DNA of 64,000 bases from Thermococcus sp. (GTDB lineage: Archaea > Methanobacteriota_B > Thermococci > Thermococcales > Thermococcaceae). Position numbers and translations under genes: made by a program. A model generated the notes under the pieces. That model was not told where the DNA came from. It did no database searches and worked only from the letters and a program-made list of their open reading frames with translations. Of this stretch, positions 1-7,877 are shown piece after piece (within the stretch, counting starts at the first letter, position 1; each line of letters begins with the position of its first letter). The DNA is taken from contig NZ_JALUFF010000027.1 in assembly GCF_027052235.1 (NCBI RefSeq), positions 1 to 64,000 of the forward strand, read 5' to 3'.

Positions 1-1
1 G

Positions 2-46
2 CTCATGCCGGACAAAGAAGTAAAGCTGGGAGCGAGGATAAGGTGA
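2..46 (+). CDS. C-terminal end of a gene entering from the left edge
   Basis: A short open frame runs from the window edge to a TGA at 44-46 and ends in the residues KLGARIR. It stops one base before the stop codon of the first minus-strand gene, a normal convergent arrangement. Only 14 codons are visible, so no function can be given, and the frame could be chance. Confidence 0.35.
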   Translation, partial: LMPDKEVKLGARIR

Positions 47-913
47 TCAGAACCTCAGCTCCACCCAGTTTTCCTTCTTCCCTTTAAGAATTCTCACGAG
101 ACCCATCTTCTCCAGCCTCTTGAACATCCTCCATGCGGTCGTCTTCGGAAGTCCTATGGCTTCCCTGACCTCCGCCTGGCTCGCCCTTCCACCCCTGTCG
201 AAGAGGTAGAGCAATGCCCTTTTCTCCTCCTCGCTGAGGTCGAGGTTGTTAAGTCTCTCCTCAAACTCCTCCCTCGTTGGCATTCTGCCGCCGAAGCCCC
301 CTGATTTCTTTTTCATTCCGAGATACGTCGCGCCCCCTGCAAGGGCGATACCCACAAGGACGAGGAGAATGGTAACTGACCTTCCAGCGGTATTTTCTGC
401 TGTTCCACCTGCTCCCGACGTTGTCACTCTCTCGCTCAGGGTGTAAGAGATGCTCTGGTTCCCCGGGGGCATCGTTATCCTGTTGCCCGCTATCTGGAGG
501 GGGATGTCGCTGAGGTCAACGACGACAGCGTTTTCAGGGAGGACGACCGTGAAGGGCTCTGGGGAGGACAGGTTGAGCGTCCACACGATTCCCTGCTTCG
601 AGGTCAGGTCGGGGGTGTAGTAGGTTATGTTTACGACGCTGGCGTTGTCAGTGAAGACCATGAGTTCGTTGCCGTTGAGCTGATAGTCCAGGGGATTTCC
701 GTTCTCGTCCTCAACCATTACGTCCTCAATGTGAGCACCGAGGAGCTGAACCTCCATCTGGGAGACGTATTCATCGGGGAGCAACTCGTAGTTGACCTTC
801 ACGTAGCCGTCTTCATAAACGGTCAGAACGAGGGAAGAGGTGGTATACTGGGCACTAACCAGCCCGTAAAAGATGAGGGATATGAGCAGGACGACGCTTA
901 TTTTCCCCTCCAC
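47..913 (-). CDS. Membrane-anchored winged-helix regulator, copy B
   Basis: Likely a one-component sensor that holds a DNA-binding domain at the membrane. From the GTG start at 913 (a GAGGGGGG ribosome site lies 8 bases upstream) it has 288 residues: a hydrophobic signal or anchor at about 4-20, an extracytoplasmic beta-rich domain of about 150 residues, a membrane segment near 178-200 (TILLVLVGIALAGGATYLG), a charged linker, and a C-terminal winged helix with a recognition helix around LPKTTAWRMFKRL. A TTG at 931 could extend it by six residues. It follows the coiled-coil protein gene by 27 bases, so the two are probably one operon. The gene at 2276-3238 is a clear paralogue in the same arrangement. 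The ligand and target genes are unknown. The topology (sensor outside, DNA-binding domain inside) is inferred from the segment order. Confidence 0.8.
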   Translation of the reverse strand: MEGKISVVLLISLIFYGLVSAQYTTSSLVLTVYEDGYVKVNYELLPDEYVSQMEVQLLGAHIEDVMVEDENGNPLDYQLNGNELMVFTDNASVVNITYYTPDLTSKQGIVWTLNLSSPEPFTVVLPENAVVVDLSDIPLQIAGNRITMPPGNQSISYTLSERVTTSGAGGTAENTAGRSVTILLVLVGIALAGGATYLGMKKKSGGFGGRMPTREEFEERLNNLDLSEEEKRALLYLFDRGGRASQAEVREAIGLPKTTAWRMFKRLEKMGLVRILKGKKENWVELRF

Positions 914-940
914 TCTATCAGCCCCCCTCAAAAAGAAAGG

Positions 941-2149
941 TCAGGAGTGGGTGAGGATGAAGCCCTCGACGCGGTTCAGCAGGTCAAGGGCAATCTCAAA
1001 GTGCGCCTTGGCCTTCGCTGGCTCCCCGTGCCTTGCGAGCTCTACTCCCAGCTTCAGCTCTTCCACCGCAACCTTCAGCTGGAGCTCCGCCCTCCTCGTG
1101 TCGACGCCCTTCTTTTCAAGCCCCTCAAGGGCTCTCCTGTCCTTCTGAATCCTGTCAGCTATCTCTCTGAGGAAAGCCTTCATGTTCCTGGCTCTCTTCT
1201 GGACTTCCCTCTCATGAACCTTCCTCATAACGAAGGTTATTGCCCCGTGGAACTTCGCTATGGTCTCCCCGTTCTCCTGAATAAGAGAGAGTGCCTCGTC
1301 GTACTTCCCTTCAGCCGAGAGGTTCTTGACCTGCTCGTAGAGGGCCTTGAAGGCGTCCAGTCTCTCCTTGAGTTCGGTAACGTTGTAGCCTTTATTCTCT
1401 CCAAACTCTATGGCCTTCTCTGCTATCTCGATTCCCCTCTCGCCCTTTCTGAGGAAGGCGCTGACTATCTTGTCGGCGTTCTTGTAGGCCAGCTCCCGGC
1501 GAACCATTCTGAACTCGTTGTTGAGGAGTATCATCTTCTCTCTGAGAACCTCAAGGTCTTCCCTAGCTCTGGTCAGGTTCTTCTCTCTGAGGTCGTTCAG
1601 AACTGTCTTGTAGGCCTCGACGGTCTCGTTGTAGGCCCTGCTCAGGTTGGTGATGTCAATTCCCTGTTCCTGCGCCAGAGTTATGACCTTTCTCACGAAG
1701 GCGAGGTACTCGTTCATCCTTTCAGCCTGTGCCCTAACGTGGGCTTTCGCCTCTTCAACTCTTTCCCTGCCCTCTCTGAGCCTTGAGAGAGCCCTCTTGT
1801 AGTAGTGCATCGCAGTCAGGGAGTCGAGGATTGAGTTGTGGTAGTCGCTCTCGTTGTACTCCTCAAGGGCCTTCCCTCTGTACTCCTCGGCCAGCTCGTA
1901 ATACTTGATTATGCTTGAGTTCTGAGGGAGCCTGTCCTTAATCGGTTCTATCTTCTTCTCGGCGAAGCTGGCCAACCTCTGGAGCTCCTTGATTAGCTGC
2001 GTTGCTATGACCCCTTCCCTGGTGGTGTTGTCAAGGAGCACAGAGGTGCTTCCGGTCGCGTTGCTCGCGGTTGTGTTGGTGGCGAGGCCCAGTGGTATAA
2101 CACTACCTACCAGCAAGAGGGTCACCGCCAGTGCCAGACCCCTCTTCAT
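941..2149 (-). CDS. Secreted alpha-helical (coiled-coil) protein, copy B
   Basis: Uncharacterised exported protein of 402 residues. The ATG at 2149 is preferred because GGTGATCGGC sits just before it; a GTG at 2158 is an alternative. Residues 1-24 form a signal peptide ending near GLATN. The rest is rich in Glu, Lys, Arg and Leu with heptad-like spacing and several Asn-x-Ser/Thr sequons, as expected of an extracellular helical-bundle glycoprotein. No enzyme motif is seen. The 316-residue protein at 3290-4240 is a diverged relative: both have the pattern of a short helix, an Asn-rich loop and an AMH-YK segment. Each sits directly upstream of a membrane-anchored winged-helix gene, so it may be the extracytoplasmic partner of that regulator (inference). 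Confidence 0.75.
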   Translation of the reverse strand: MKRGLALAVTLLLVGSVIPLGLATNTTASNATGSTSVLLDNTTREGVIATQLIKELQRLASFAEKKIEPIKDRLPQNSSIIKYYELAEEYRGKALEEYNESDYHNSILDSLTAMHYYKRALSRLREGRERVEEAKAHVRAQAERMNEYLAFVRKVITLAQEQGIDITNLSRAYNETVEAYKTVLNDLREKNLTRAREDLEVLREKMILLNNEFRMVRRELAYKNADKIVSAFLRKGERGIEIAEKAIEFGENKGYNVTELKERLDAFKALYEQVKNLSAEGKYDEALSLIQENGETIAKFHGAITFVMRKVHEREVQKRARNMKAFLREIADRIQKDRRALEGLEKKGVDTRRAELQLKVAVEELKLGVELARHGEPAKAKAHFEIALDLLNRVEGFILTHS

Positions 2150-2203
2150 GCCGATCACCGTTACCAGCTTGGCTCAACTCCTATTTGAGGACTCCAGTGG
2201 AAC

Positions 2204-2229
2204 AAACGTTTCAGATGATTCCATTCAAC
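2204..2229. promoter_or_regulatory. Shared upstream element, copy B operon
   Basis: This 26-base stretch matches the one at 4306-4331 at 21 positions, including AAACGTT at one end and TTCCATTC at the other. It lies upstream of the copy B operon, downstream of a possible TATA box (TTTAAA, near 2240 on the minus strand), so it would cover the transcription start. An overlapping inverted repeat, CCATTC-AACC-GAATGG, is at 2221-2236. Probably an operator. Confidence 0.5.
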
Positions 2230-2275
2230 CGAATGGAGGCTTTAAACAAAGATATCTAAAAAACAAGGGAAGATT

Positions 2276-3238
2276 TCAGAGCTTTAGCTCTACCCAGTTC
2301 TCCTTGCCTTTTTTGTATATCCTCACGAGTCCCCTCTCGGCTAGCCTGTTGAACATCCTCCATGCTGTGGTCTTGGGCAGTCCGAGGGCGGTTCTCACAT
2401 CTGCCTGCCTAGCCCTTCCTCCGTGCCTGTGGATATAGAGGAGGGCCTCCATTTCTTCCTCGCTCAGGTCGAGGGCCTTCAGCTTCTCAACGAGTTCATC
2501 CTCACCCTCAGTGTTCCCTTTTCCCGACCTATTCCACAGGAAGAAACCTGCCCCGGCGAGGAGCACCAGAACGACCGCCCCGAGCACCGGCCAGGGGGAG
2601 GAAGTGGGGGCGGGACTTGAGCTGCTGCTCCTGCTCTCGGATGAGGTCTGGGCTGTAGTTGAGGTTTTGGTGGTGCTCGATGATGTGGTTTTGGTGGTTG
2701 ATGTCTCCGTAATGGTTGATGTTGTGCTGGTTTCGGTTGTAGTTTCGGTTATCGGTAGAGGTAGAGTGTAAGATATGCTCTGGTTTCCGGGGGGCATCGT
2801 TATCGAGTTTCCTGAAATCTTCAGGGGGACGTCGCTCAGGTCAACTATGACGGTTCCGGAGGGGAACGTTACCGTCACCGGAATCGGTGAGCTGAAGGTC
2901 AAAGTCCACACGTCTCCCTGTTTGGAAGTCAGCTCGGTGGTAAAGTAGGTAATGTTGAGAAAGCTCACGTTGGCGGTCAGGTAAACTTCGACGGTACTCC
3001 CGTTCTGCTCGAAGGGAACTGGGTTCCCGTTCTCGTCAGCCACACTCAAGGCCTCTACGTCCTTAGTCAGGAGGGGAACTTCAATTACCACTGTAACGTT
3101 TGAGGGGACAAAAATCTCCGTGACTCTGACGTAACCGGTGTTGTAAACCTCTATGCTTATTGAGTTGAAACTTCCCTGTGCATTCGCAGGTGAGAGGATG
3201 ATAAAGGTCAGGAGCACTGTGAGGATGACTTTTCTCAT
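2276..3238 (-). CDS. Membrane-anchored winged-helix regulator, copy A
   Basis: Paralogue of the first gene, 320 residues, starting at an ATG with GGAGGTAG seven bases upstream. In order: a signal peptide (about 1-21, ending SPANAQ), a beta-rich extracytoplasmic domain closely related to copy B (both contain a SKQG-WTL block and a MPPGNQSISYTL block), a Ser/Thr-rich low-complexity spacer of about 50 residues that is likely an O-glycosylated stalk, one membrane helix (WPVLGAVVLVLLAGAGFFLW), an acidic linker, and a C-terminal winged helix whose LPKTTAWRMFNRL helix is nearly identical to copy B. The conserved reading head suggests both copies bind the same or overlapping DNA sites, while the long stalk exists only here. 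It lies 51 bases downstream of its helical partner gene and is probably co-transcribed with it. Confidence 0.8.
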   Translation of the reverse strand: MRKVILTVLLTFIILSPANAQGSFNSISIEVYNTGYVRVTEIFVPSNVTVVIEVPLLTKDVEALSVADENGNPVPFEQNGSTVEVYLTANVSFLNITYFTTELTSKQGDVWTLTFSSPIPVTVTFPSGTVIVDLSDVPLKISGNSITMPPGNQSISYTLPLPITETTTETSTTSTITETSTTKTTSSSTTKTSTTAQTSSESRSSSSSPAPTSSPWPVLGAVVLVLLAGAGFFLWNRSGKGNTEGEDELVEKLKALDLSEEEMEALLYIHRHGGRARQADVRTALGLPKTTAWRMFNRLAERGLVRIYKKGKENWVELKL

Positions 3239-3289
3239 TCCGCACTACCTCCCGAGTATTTTTGAAGGTTCTCAAAGGAAAACTGGAGT

Positions 3290-4240
3290 TCAATGGTTTC
3301 CCCCATGTCCTCTTTTTCTGCTCCCGTTCTGCCCTCGTTTATCGGGTTTTTCCGGGAACTTCCACTGTCCTTCGCCGGCTCTCTTCTCACGCCCAATTAG
3401 CCGTATTGTTCTCATGACCTCCATCCTGAGGCTCTTCAGTATTTCAAGGGCTTTCTGCGGGTTGTTCTCTTTGAGTGCCTCAAGGAGCAGGACCCTCTCG
3501 CTCTTCAGCTCGGCTATGTGTTCCCTCATTTCGGGGTCGCTGGTGTTGAGAGCGGAAAGCCTCGCTATGAGTTTGTCAAGGGCCCTCAGCTGGGCCTCCA
3601 CAAGCAGTGGGGTGTTTCTCTCGACGGCAAACTTCATTGAGACCCTCATCGCTTCCTCAAGGGATTTCCTGGCCTTGACCATCATCTGTAGGTCTGCCCC
3701 GAGCGCGGTGTAGTTCTTCTTTTCAACGTCTTCCTTCACCTTCAGGAATGCCCTCAGGGTCTCGTTGTAGTTCTCCCTAAGGAGGATGCAGTTTCCTCCT
3801 CCGTGGCAGAGCCTTTTCAGAGTTCTGTTGGCGTATTTTAGGGCGTGCTCTGTTATGTGGAGCTCAACGAGTGCTCTTGCCAGTATTTCATTTCCGGGGG
3901 TTTCTCCAACGCGGATCGAGACGAGTATCGCCTTGTAGAGGTGCATGGCCTCGATTGCTACTTTCATCGCCCCGGTGTAGTTCCCCTCGGAGTACAGCTT
4001 CTCCGCAAGTTTTTTCAGCTCGGAGGCGTTTTGATAGAGTTCGGTAACTTTCTCCTGGCTCTCGTTGTCTATCAGCGATGAGACGTAACCAGAGGTTATG
4101 TTGAGTATCCGGAGTAGCTCAAGCGAGGCTTTTGGAAGCCCTTCGGGTGCTTTTGCTCCATCTCCCTGGACAAGGGAGACCGGAAGCAGTGAGGTGATGA
4201 GTATACCAATCAGCAGGAGGGTTGAACATGTCTTTCTCAC
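3290..4240 (-). CDS. Secreted alpha-helical protein, copy A
   Basis: Exported protein of 316 residues, starting at a GTG (4238-4240) preceded by GGTGGGG. The N-terminus (MRKTCSTLLLIGILITSLLPVSLVQG) is a signal peptide. The remainder is helical and charged with several Asn-x-Ser/Thr sites, two cysteines (in LCHGGGNC) that could form a disulphide, and a very basic tail that may bind the cell surface or nucleic acid. It is related to the copy B protein at 941-2149 and has the same position, upstream of a membrane winged-helix gene. Function unknown; pairing with the regulator is inferred from the repeated gene order. Confidence 0.72.
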   Translation of the reverse strand: MRKTCSTLLLIGILITSLLPVSLVQGDGAKAPEGLPKASLELLRILNITSGYVSSLIDNESQEKVTELYQNASELKKLAEKLYSEGNYTGAMKVAIEAMHLYKAILVSIRVGETPGNEILARALVELHITEHALKYANRTLKRLCHGGGNCILLRENYNETLRAFLKVKEDVEKKNYTALGADLQMMVKARKSLEEAMRVSMKFAVERNTPLLVEAQLRALDKLIARLSALNTSDPEMREHIAELKSERVLLLEALKENNPQKALEILKSLRMEVMRTIRLIGREKRAGEGQWKFPEKPDKRGQNGSRKRGHGGNH

Positions 4241-4305
4241 GTGTCCCCACCGTTTTCACTACTGCGTTTGGGGTTATTAAGGATACGGTGAAACGTTGCC
4301 TGTAA

Positions 4306-4331
4306 AAACGTTCCAAATCGTTCCATTCGAC
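4306..4331. promoter_or_regulatory. Shared upstream element, copy A operon
   Basis: Counterpart of 2204-2229 with 21 of 26 positions the same. It lies about 65 bases upstream of the copy A operon start. A further AACGTT occurs at 4292-4297. Its repetition before the duplicated operon argues for a conserved operator, possibly for the encoded winged-helix proteins. Confidence 0.5.
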
Positions 4332-4429
4332 GACATTTTCTTTTCCTTATTCTCAATTGAATTTTGCAAGCCACATTTCTGGGAAACCCCTATATACTTT
4401 ATCGTCCAAATCTGAAATGGTGGTATGGG

Positions 4430-4951
4430 ATGAAAAAAGGACAGGGCACGCTTGAGTATCTTCTCATCATAGCTGTTTCTCTGGTCATAATACTCTTCAC
4501 CATCAGGGCTGTTATGAACGCCGTTGAGTCCGTGCCTGAGGTAGAGGTCTGGACAGCTGAGGGGGCGAAAGTTGTCATATTGAAGGTTCACTATGATGCT
4601 GGTGGACGTTTTATTCCCGACATATTTGATTTGAATGATGAATATGTCGTCCTGAAGAACATCGGTGATGAGCCTGCCAACCTGACGGGCTGGAAGCTTC
4701 TGGGTAACGGCAGGAGAAGCAGGAGACACCCCTTTATCTTTCCCCCCTTCGTTCTGCAGCCGGGGGCAACGGTCACAATTCACACGGGAAGGGGAACCAA
4801 TACGGAGACCGACCTATACTGGGGAATGAGAAGGCCTGTCTGGAGAAATAGGGGTGATACAGCTTATCTTTATGACTCCCATGGAAACCTCGTTGACATG
4901 TGTAGCTGGAGGGGAAGGGGGAGGGGCGAGGTAATCTGCCATACATCGTAA
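4430..4951 (+). CDS. Pilin-like protein with class III signal peptide and lamin-tail domain
   Basis: 173-residue exported protein. The ATG at 4430 is chosen because GGTGGT lies at 4419-4424 and a TATA box (TATATACT) at 4391-4398, which leaves no room for the longer frame. The N-terminus MKKGQGTLEYLLIIAV is a class III signal peptide (Q-x-x-x-E followed by a hydrophobic helix), the type cut by archaeal prepilin peptidases of the EppA/FlaK group. The C-terminal two thirds (VVLKNIGDEPANLTGWKL, then LQPGATVTIHTGRG and WRNRGDTAYLYDSHG) match a lamin-tail domain, an Ig-like fold seen in secreted microbial proteins. It may be a minor pilin or filament tip displaying a binding domain. It diverges from the copy A operon; a regulatory link is possible but unproven. 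Confidence 0.82.
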   Translation: MKKGQGTLEYLLIIAVSLVIILFTIRAVMNAVESVPEVEVWTAEGAKVVILKVHYDAGGRFIPDIFDLNDEYVVLKNIGDEPANLTGWKLLGNGRRSRRHPFIFPPFVLQPGATVTIHTGRGTNTETDLYWGMRRPVWRNRGDTAYLYDSHGNLVDMCSWRGRGRGEVICHTS

Positions 4952-4956
4952 CGGCA

Positions 4957-5032
4957 AACCTTTTAAAGCCGGTTTCGATTCCAAGCCGAAGGGGCGGCTG
5001 GCGGGAGCTGGCCGTCACCGGGAGGTGTTCGT
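4957..5032 (+). promoter_or_regulatory. Promoter and structured leader of rps15
   Basis: A TATA box (CTTTTAAAG, 4960-4968) is followed by a GC-rich leader with a self-complementary stretch (GGCGGCTGGC / GCTGGCCGTC region, about 4993-5016) just before the GGGAGGTG ribosome site. A leader hairpin next to a ribosomal-protein start could allow autoregulation by S15; this is inference. Confidence 0.5.
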
Positions 5033-5488
5033 ATGGCAAGGATACACGCGAGAAAGAGGGGTAAGTCAGGCTCAAAGAAGCCTCCGAGGACCGCTCCGCC
5101 GACCTGGATTGAGTACACGGCGGAGGAGGTCGAGGCTCTCGTTGTAAAGCTCAGGAAGGAAGGCTACAGCACGGCCATGATAGGGACAATCCTCAGGGAT
5201 CAGTACGGCATCCCGAGCGTTAAGCTTGTGACGGGGAAGAAGATAACCAAGATCCTTGAGGAGAATGGCCTTGCCCCGGAGATACCGGAGGACCTCATGG
5301 CCCTTATCAGGAGGGCAGTTAACCTGAGGAAGCACCTTGAGATGCACCCGAAGGACAAGCACTCAAGGAGGGGCCTCCAGCTCATCGAGAGCAAGATAAG
5401 GAGACTCGTCAAGTACTACAGGAGAACCGGAAAGTTGCCCGCAAAGTGGCGCTACGATCCTGAGAAGGCAAAGCTGCTCGTTCGTTAA
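5033..5488 (+). CDS. rps15: 30S ribosomal protein S15 (uS15)
   Basis: Small-subunit protein that binds the central domain of 16S rRNA early in assembly. The 151-residue length, with the N-terminal extension [17 protein letters not shown] typical of archaeal and eukaryotic S15/S13e, and the C-terminal core [35 protein letters not shown] region identify it. The last block is the rRNA-binding helix pair. The start has a GGGAGGTG site. The gene is followed 27 bases later by the GAN nuclease gene, then Pcc1 and S3Ae, an arrangement conserved in euryarchaea that ties replication and tRNA modification genes to ribosome synthesis. Confidence 0.97.
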   Translation: MARIHARKRGKSGSKKPPRTAPPTWIEYTAEEVEALVVKLRKEGYSTAMIGTILRDQYGIPSVKLVTGKKITKILEENGLAPEIPEDLMALIRRAVNLRKHLEMHPKDKHSRRGLQLIESKIRRLVKYYRRTGKLPAKWRYDPEKAKLLVR

Positions 5489-5515
5489 TCCCTTTCTTCT
5501 TCTTGCGGTGATACC

Positions 5516-6940
5516 ATGGACAGGGAGGCCTTTTTGGAGCGGGTCAGGGAGGGTGCGGAGCTAATCAAGATGCACATCGAGTTAGGCCACACCATAAGGC
5601 TCATCTCCCACCGCGACGCCGATGGAATAACCGCTGGCGCGATTCTGGCCAAGGCTGTCGCGAGGGAGGGCGGGAGCTTTCAGCTCAGCATTGTCAAGCA
5701 GGTCAGCGAAGACCTCATCGAGGAGCTCGCCAAGGAGCGAAGGGAAATCTACGTTTTCAGCGACCTAGGGAGTGGTTCAATCGGCCTCATAGAGAAGAAG
5801 CTCGACTTTGCCACCGTTGTCGTGGCTGATCATCATCCCCCTGAAGGGGACTTCTCCAGTGATTCCCACGTCCTCGTGAACCCAGTCCCCTTCGGGGCCA
5901 ACAGCGTTCGCGATTTAAGCGGTTCCGGTGTTGCCTACTTCGTTGCCAGGGAGATGAAGGGGAAGAACATGGACTCTGCCTACATAGCCACGGTCGGCGC
6001 AGTTGGGGACATGCAGGAAATAGACGGAACCTTTCATGGCCTCAACCTCGAAATAATCGAGGACGGGAAAAAACTTGGAATCCTTGAGGTCAGGAAGGAG
6101 CTAAGGCTCTTCGGAAGGGAGAGCAGGCCCCTCTATCAGATGCTTGCCTATGCGACCAACCCGGAGATACCGGAGATAACGGGCGACGAGAGGAAGGCCA
6201 TAGAGTGGCTCAGGAGCAGGGGCTTTGACCCCGAGCTGAAGTACTGGCAGTTGCGGGAGGAAGAGAAGAGAAAGCTCCACGAGGCCCTTCTGGTTCACAT
6301 GATAAAGCACGCCTCGCCTAAGGAGGCCATAGACAGACTCATCGGTGACGTCGTGGTTAGTCCCCTCTACCCTGAGGGCGACCCGAGGCACGAGGCTAGG
6401 GAGTTCGCAACCCTGCTGAACGCGACGGGTCGCCTAAACGCTGGAACCCTCGGCGTTGCCATCTGCCTTGGCGACGAGGACGCTTTCAAGAAGGCAGTCA
6501 AGATGCTTGAGGAGTACAAGAGGGAGCAGATAGAGGCGAGGAAGTTCATAATCCAGAACTGGAGCATGGTTGAGGAGGGAGAGCATGCTTACGTCTTCTA
6601 TGCTGGAAAGAACATCAGGGACACCCTCGTCGGAATAGCGGCTAACATGGCGATAAACGCTGGCCTGGCCAATCCGGAAAAGCCCGTGGTCGTGCTGGCC
6701 GACAGCGAGGAGGACGAGAATCTGGTAAAGGGCTCCGCAAGAACCACAGAGAGGGCCCTGGAGAAGGGCTATCACCTCGGGGAGGCCTTGAGGGAAGTCG
6801 CCGAAAAGCTCGGTGGCGAAGGAGGGGGCCACGCCATAGCGGCCGGCATAAGGTTCCCGAGGGACAGGATAGAGGACTTCATAAAGTTGCTGAACGAGGC
6901 CCTTGCCAGACAGGTGGAGGGGAAGCAGGGTGAAGATTGA
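5516..6940 (+). CDS. gan: GINS-associated nuclease GAN (RecJ-like DHH exonuclease)
   Basis: Archaeal RecJ-family single-strand 5'-to-3' exonuclease. In Thermococcales this protein (GAN) binds the GINS complex and joins the CMG-like replicative helicase, so a role in replication and repair is expected. The 474 residues carry the DHH phosphoesterase metal motifs: SHRDADG (H32, D34, D36), D83 in FSDLG, and VADHHPP (D105-H106-H107), followed by a DHHA1 domain ending with [12 protein letters not shown] (about 433-444). It starts after GGTGATACC. The downstream Pcc1 gene starts inside its last codons, which indicates translational coupling. The position between rps15 and pcc1 is typical of the family. 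Confidence 0.93.
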   Translation: MDREAFLERVREGAELIKMHIELGHTIRLISHRDADGITAGAILAKAVAREGGSFQLSIVKQVSEDLIEELAKERREIYVFSDLGSGSIGLIEKKLDFATVVVADHHPPEGDFSSDSHVLVNPVPFGANSVRDLSGSGVAYFVAREMKGKNMDSAYIATVGAVGDMQEIDGTFHGLNLEIIEDGKKLGILEVRKELRLFGRESRPLYQMLAYATNPEIPEITGDERKAIEWLRSRGFDPELKYWQLREEEKRKLHEALLVHMIKHASPKEAIDRLIGDVVVSPLYPEGDPRHEAREFATLLNATGRLNAGTLGVAICLGDEDAFKKAVKMLEEYKREQIEARKFIIQNWSMVEEGEHAYVFYAGKNIRDTLVGIAANMAINAGLANPEKPVVVLADSEEDENLVKGSARTTERALEKGYHLGEALREVAEKLGGEGGGHAIAAGIRFPRDRIEDFIKLLNEALARQVEGKQGED

Positions 6941-7190
6941 AGCTTCCGTCGAGCTGGTCTGGCACTACCGTGACCGCCGGAAGGCGGAAGCCGTTGCCCG
7001 GGCCGTTCAGGTTGACAACGAGGCGATCCCGGAGGGGCTAAAGAAAAGTTTAAATGTGGTAACCCGATGGGTTGATGGAGACGTTATAACAAAGGTTAAA
7101 TACTCGGGCGAGATTGAGACACTCATCAAAGCGCTCGATGATTTAGTGTTTTCGGTCAAGATCGCGGAGGAAATGACCGAAAAGGTGTGA
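6930..7190 (+). CDS. pcc1: KEOPS complex subunit Pcc1
   Basis: 86-residue small dimerising subunit of KEOPS (Kae1-Bud32-Cgi121-Pcc1), which makes threonylcarbamoyl-adenosine at position 37 of ANN-decoding tRNAs. The sequence has the Pcc1 pattern: beta strand, [13 protein letters not shown] helix, a [26 protein letters not shown] core and a C-terminal helix. The GTG at 6930 is chosen over the upstream ATG at 6903 because AGGTGGAGGG lies at 6912-6921. It overlaps the stop codon of the GAN gene. It sits directly before the S3Ae gene. Confidence 0.88.
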   Translation: MKIEASVELVWHYRDRRKAEAVARAVQVDNEAIPEGLKKSLNVVTRWVDGDVITKVKYSGEIETLIKALDDLVFSVKIAEEMTEKV

Positions 7191-7205
7191 AGTGGAGGTG
7201 TTAAG

Positions 7206-7808
7206 ATGGCAAAGGGTAACCCAAGGCGTAGGGCCGCCGCGGCAAAGGACAAGTGGAAGATGAAGGACTGGTACATCGTCTACGCCCCCGAGTTCTTCGG
7301 GAGCAAGGAGATAGGCCTTACCCCGGCTGACGATCCCGAAAAGGTCATAGGTAGGGTTGTTGAGACCACCCTGAGGGACCTCACGGGAGACTTCACCAAG
7401 AGCCACGTCAAGCTCTATTTCCAGGTCTACGACGTGAAGGGGCAGAACGCCTACACCAAGTTCAAGGGCCACACCCTTGCGAGGAGCTACATTCGCTCCC
7501 TCGTCAGGAGGAGGACGACGAGAGTTGACGGCATATTCAACATCACCACCAAGGACGGCTACAAGCTTCGCGTTATGGGCATGGTAATAGCCTACAGGCG
7601 CATACAGACCAGTCAGGAGAGGGCCATAAGGAAAATAATCCAGGACATCATCTACAAGAAGGCCGAGGAGCTTAACTTCGCTGACTTCGTCCTTCAGTCG
7701 GTGAACGGCCAGATAGCCAGCGAGATAGCCAAGGAAGCGAGGAAGATATACCCGATAAAGCGCGCAGAGGTCAGGAAGATAAAGGTTCTCGCCGAGCCGG
7801 GGGCCTGA
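7206..7808 (+). CDS. rps3ae: 30S ribosomal protein S3Ae (eS1)
   Basis: 200-residue archaeal/eukaryotic small-subunit protein found near the platform and mRNA exit. The basic N-terminus [23 protein letters not shown] and the later [24 protein letters not shown] and [15 protein letters not shown] blocks are diagnostic. A GGAGGTG site precedes the ATG by a few bases. It is the last gene of the S15-GAN-Pcc1-S3Ae cluster and is followed by a GC hairpin. Confidence 0.96.
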   Translation: MAKGNPRRRAAAAKDKWKMKDWYIVYAPEFFGSKEIGLTPADDPEKVIGRVVETTLRDLTGDFTKSHVKLYFQVYDVKGQNAYTKFKGHTLARSYIRSLVRRRTTRVDGIFNITTKDGYKLRVMGMVIAYRRIQTSQERAIRKIIQDIIYKKAEELNFADFVLQSVNGQIASEIAKEARKIYPIKRAEVRKIKVLAEPGA

Positions 7809-7816
7809 GGCCCCGG
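7797..7816. terminator. Hairpin at the end of the rps3ae operon
   Basis: A near-perfect inverted repeat of CCGGGGGCC and GGCCCCGG surrounds the TGA of rps3ae and runs into a pyrimidine-rich tract (TCTCTTCTACTC). It sits just before the next promoter (TTTTTAAT near 7841), as expected for an operon end. Confidence 0.5.
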
Positions 7817-7877
7817 TCTCTTCTACTCAACCGGCACGCTTTTTAATCCTTCCGTCGATTTTCCCGGAGGTGCCATC

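Noticed and set aside
731-1786. Long plus-strand frame of 351 residues opposite the first two genes
   Set aside because: It is a shadow of the coding bias on the other strand, crosses the gap between two real genes, and has no promoter or ribosome site.
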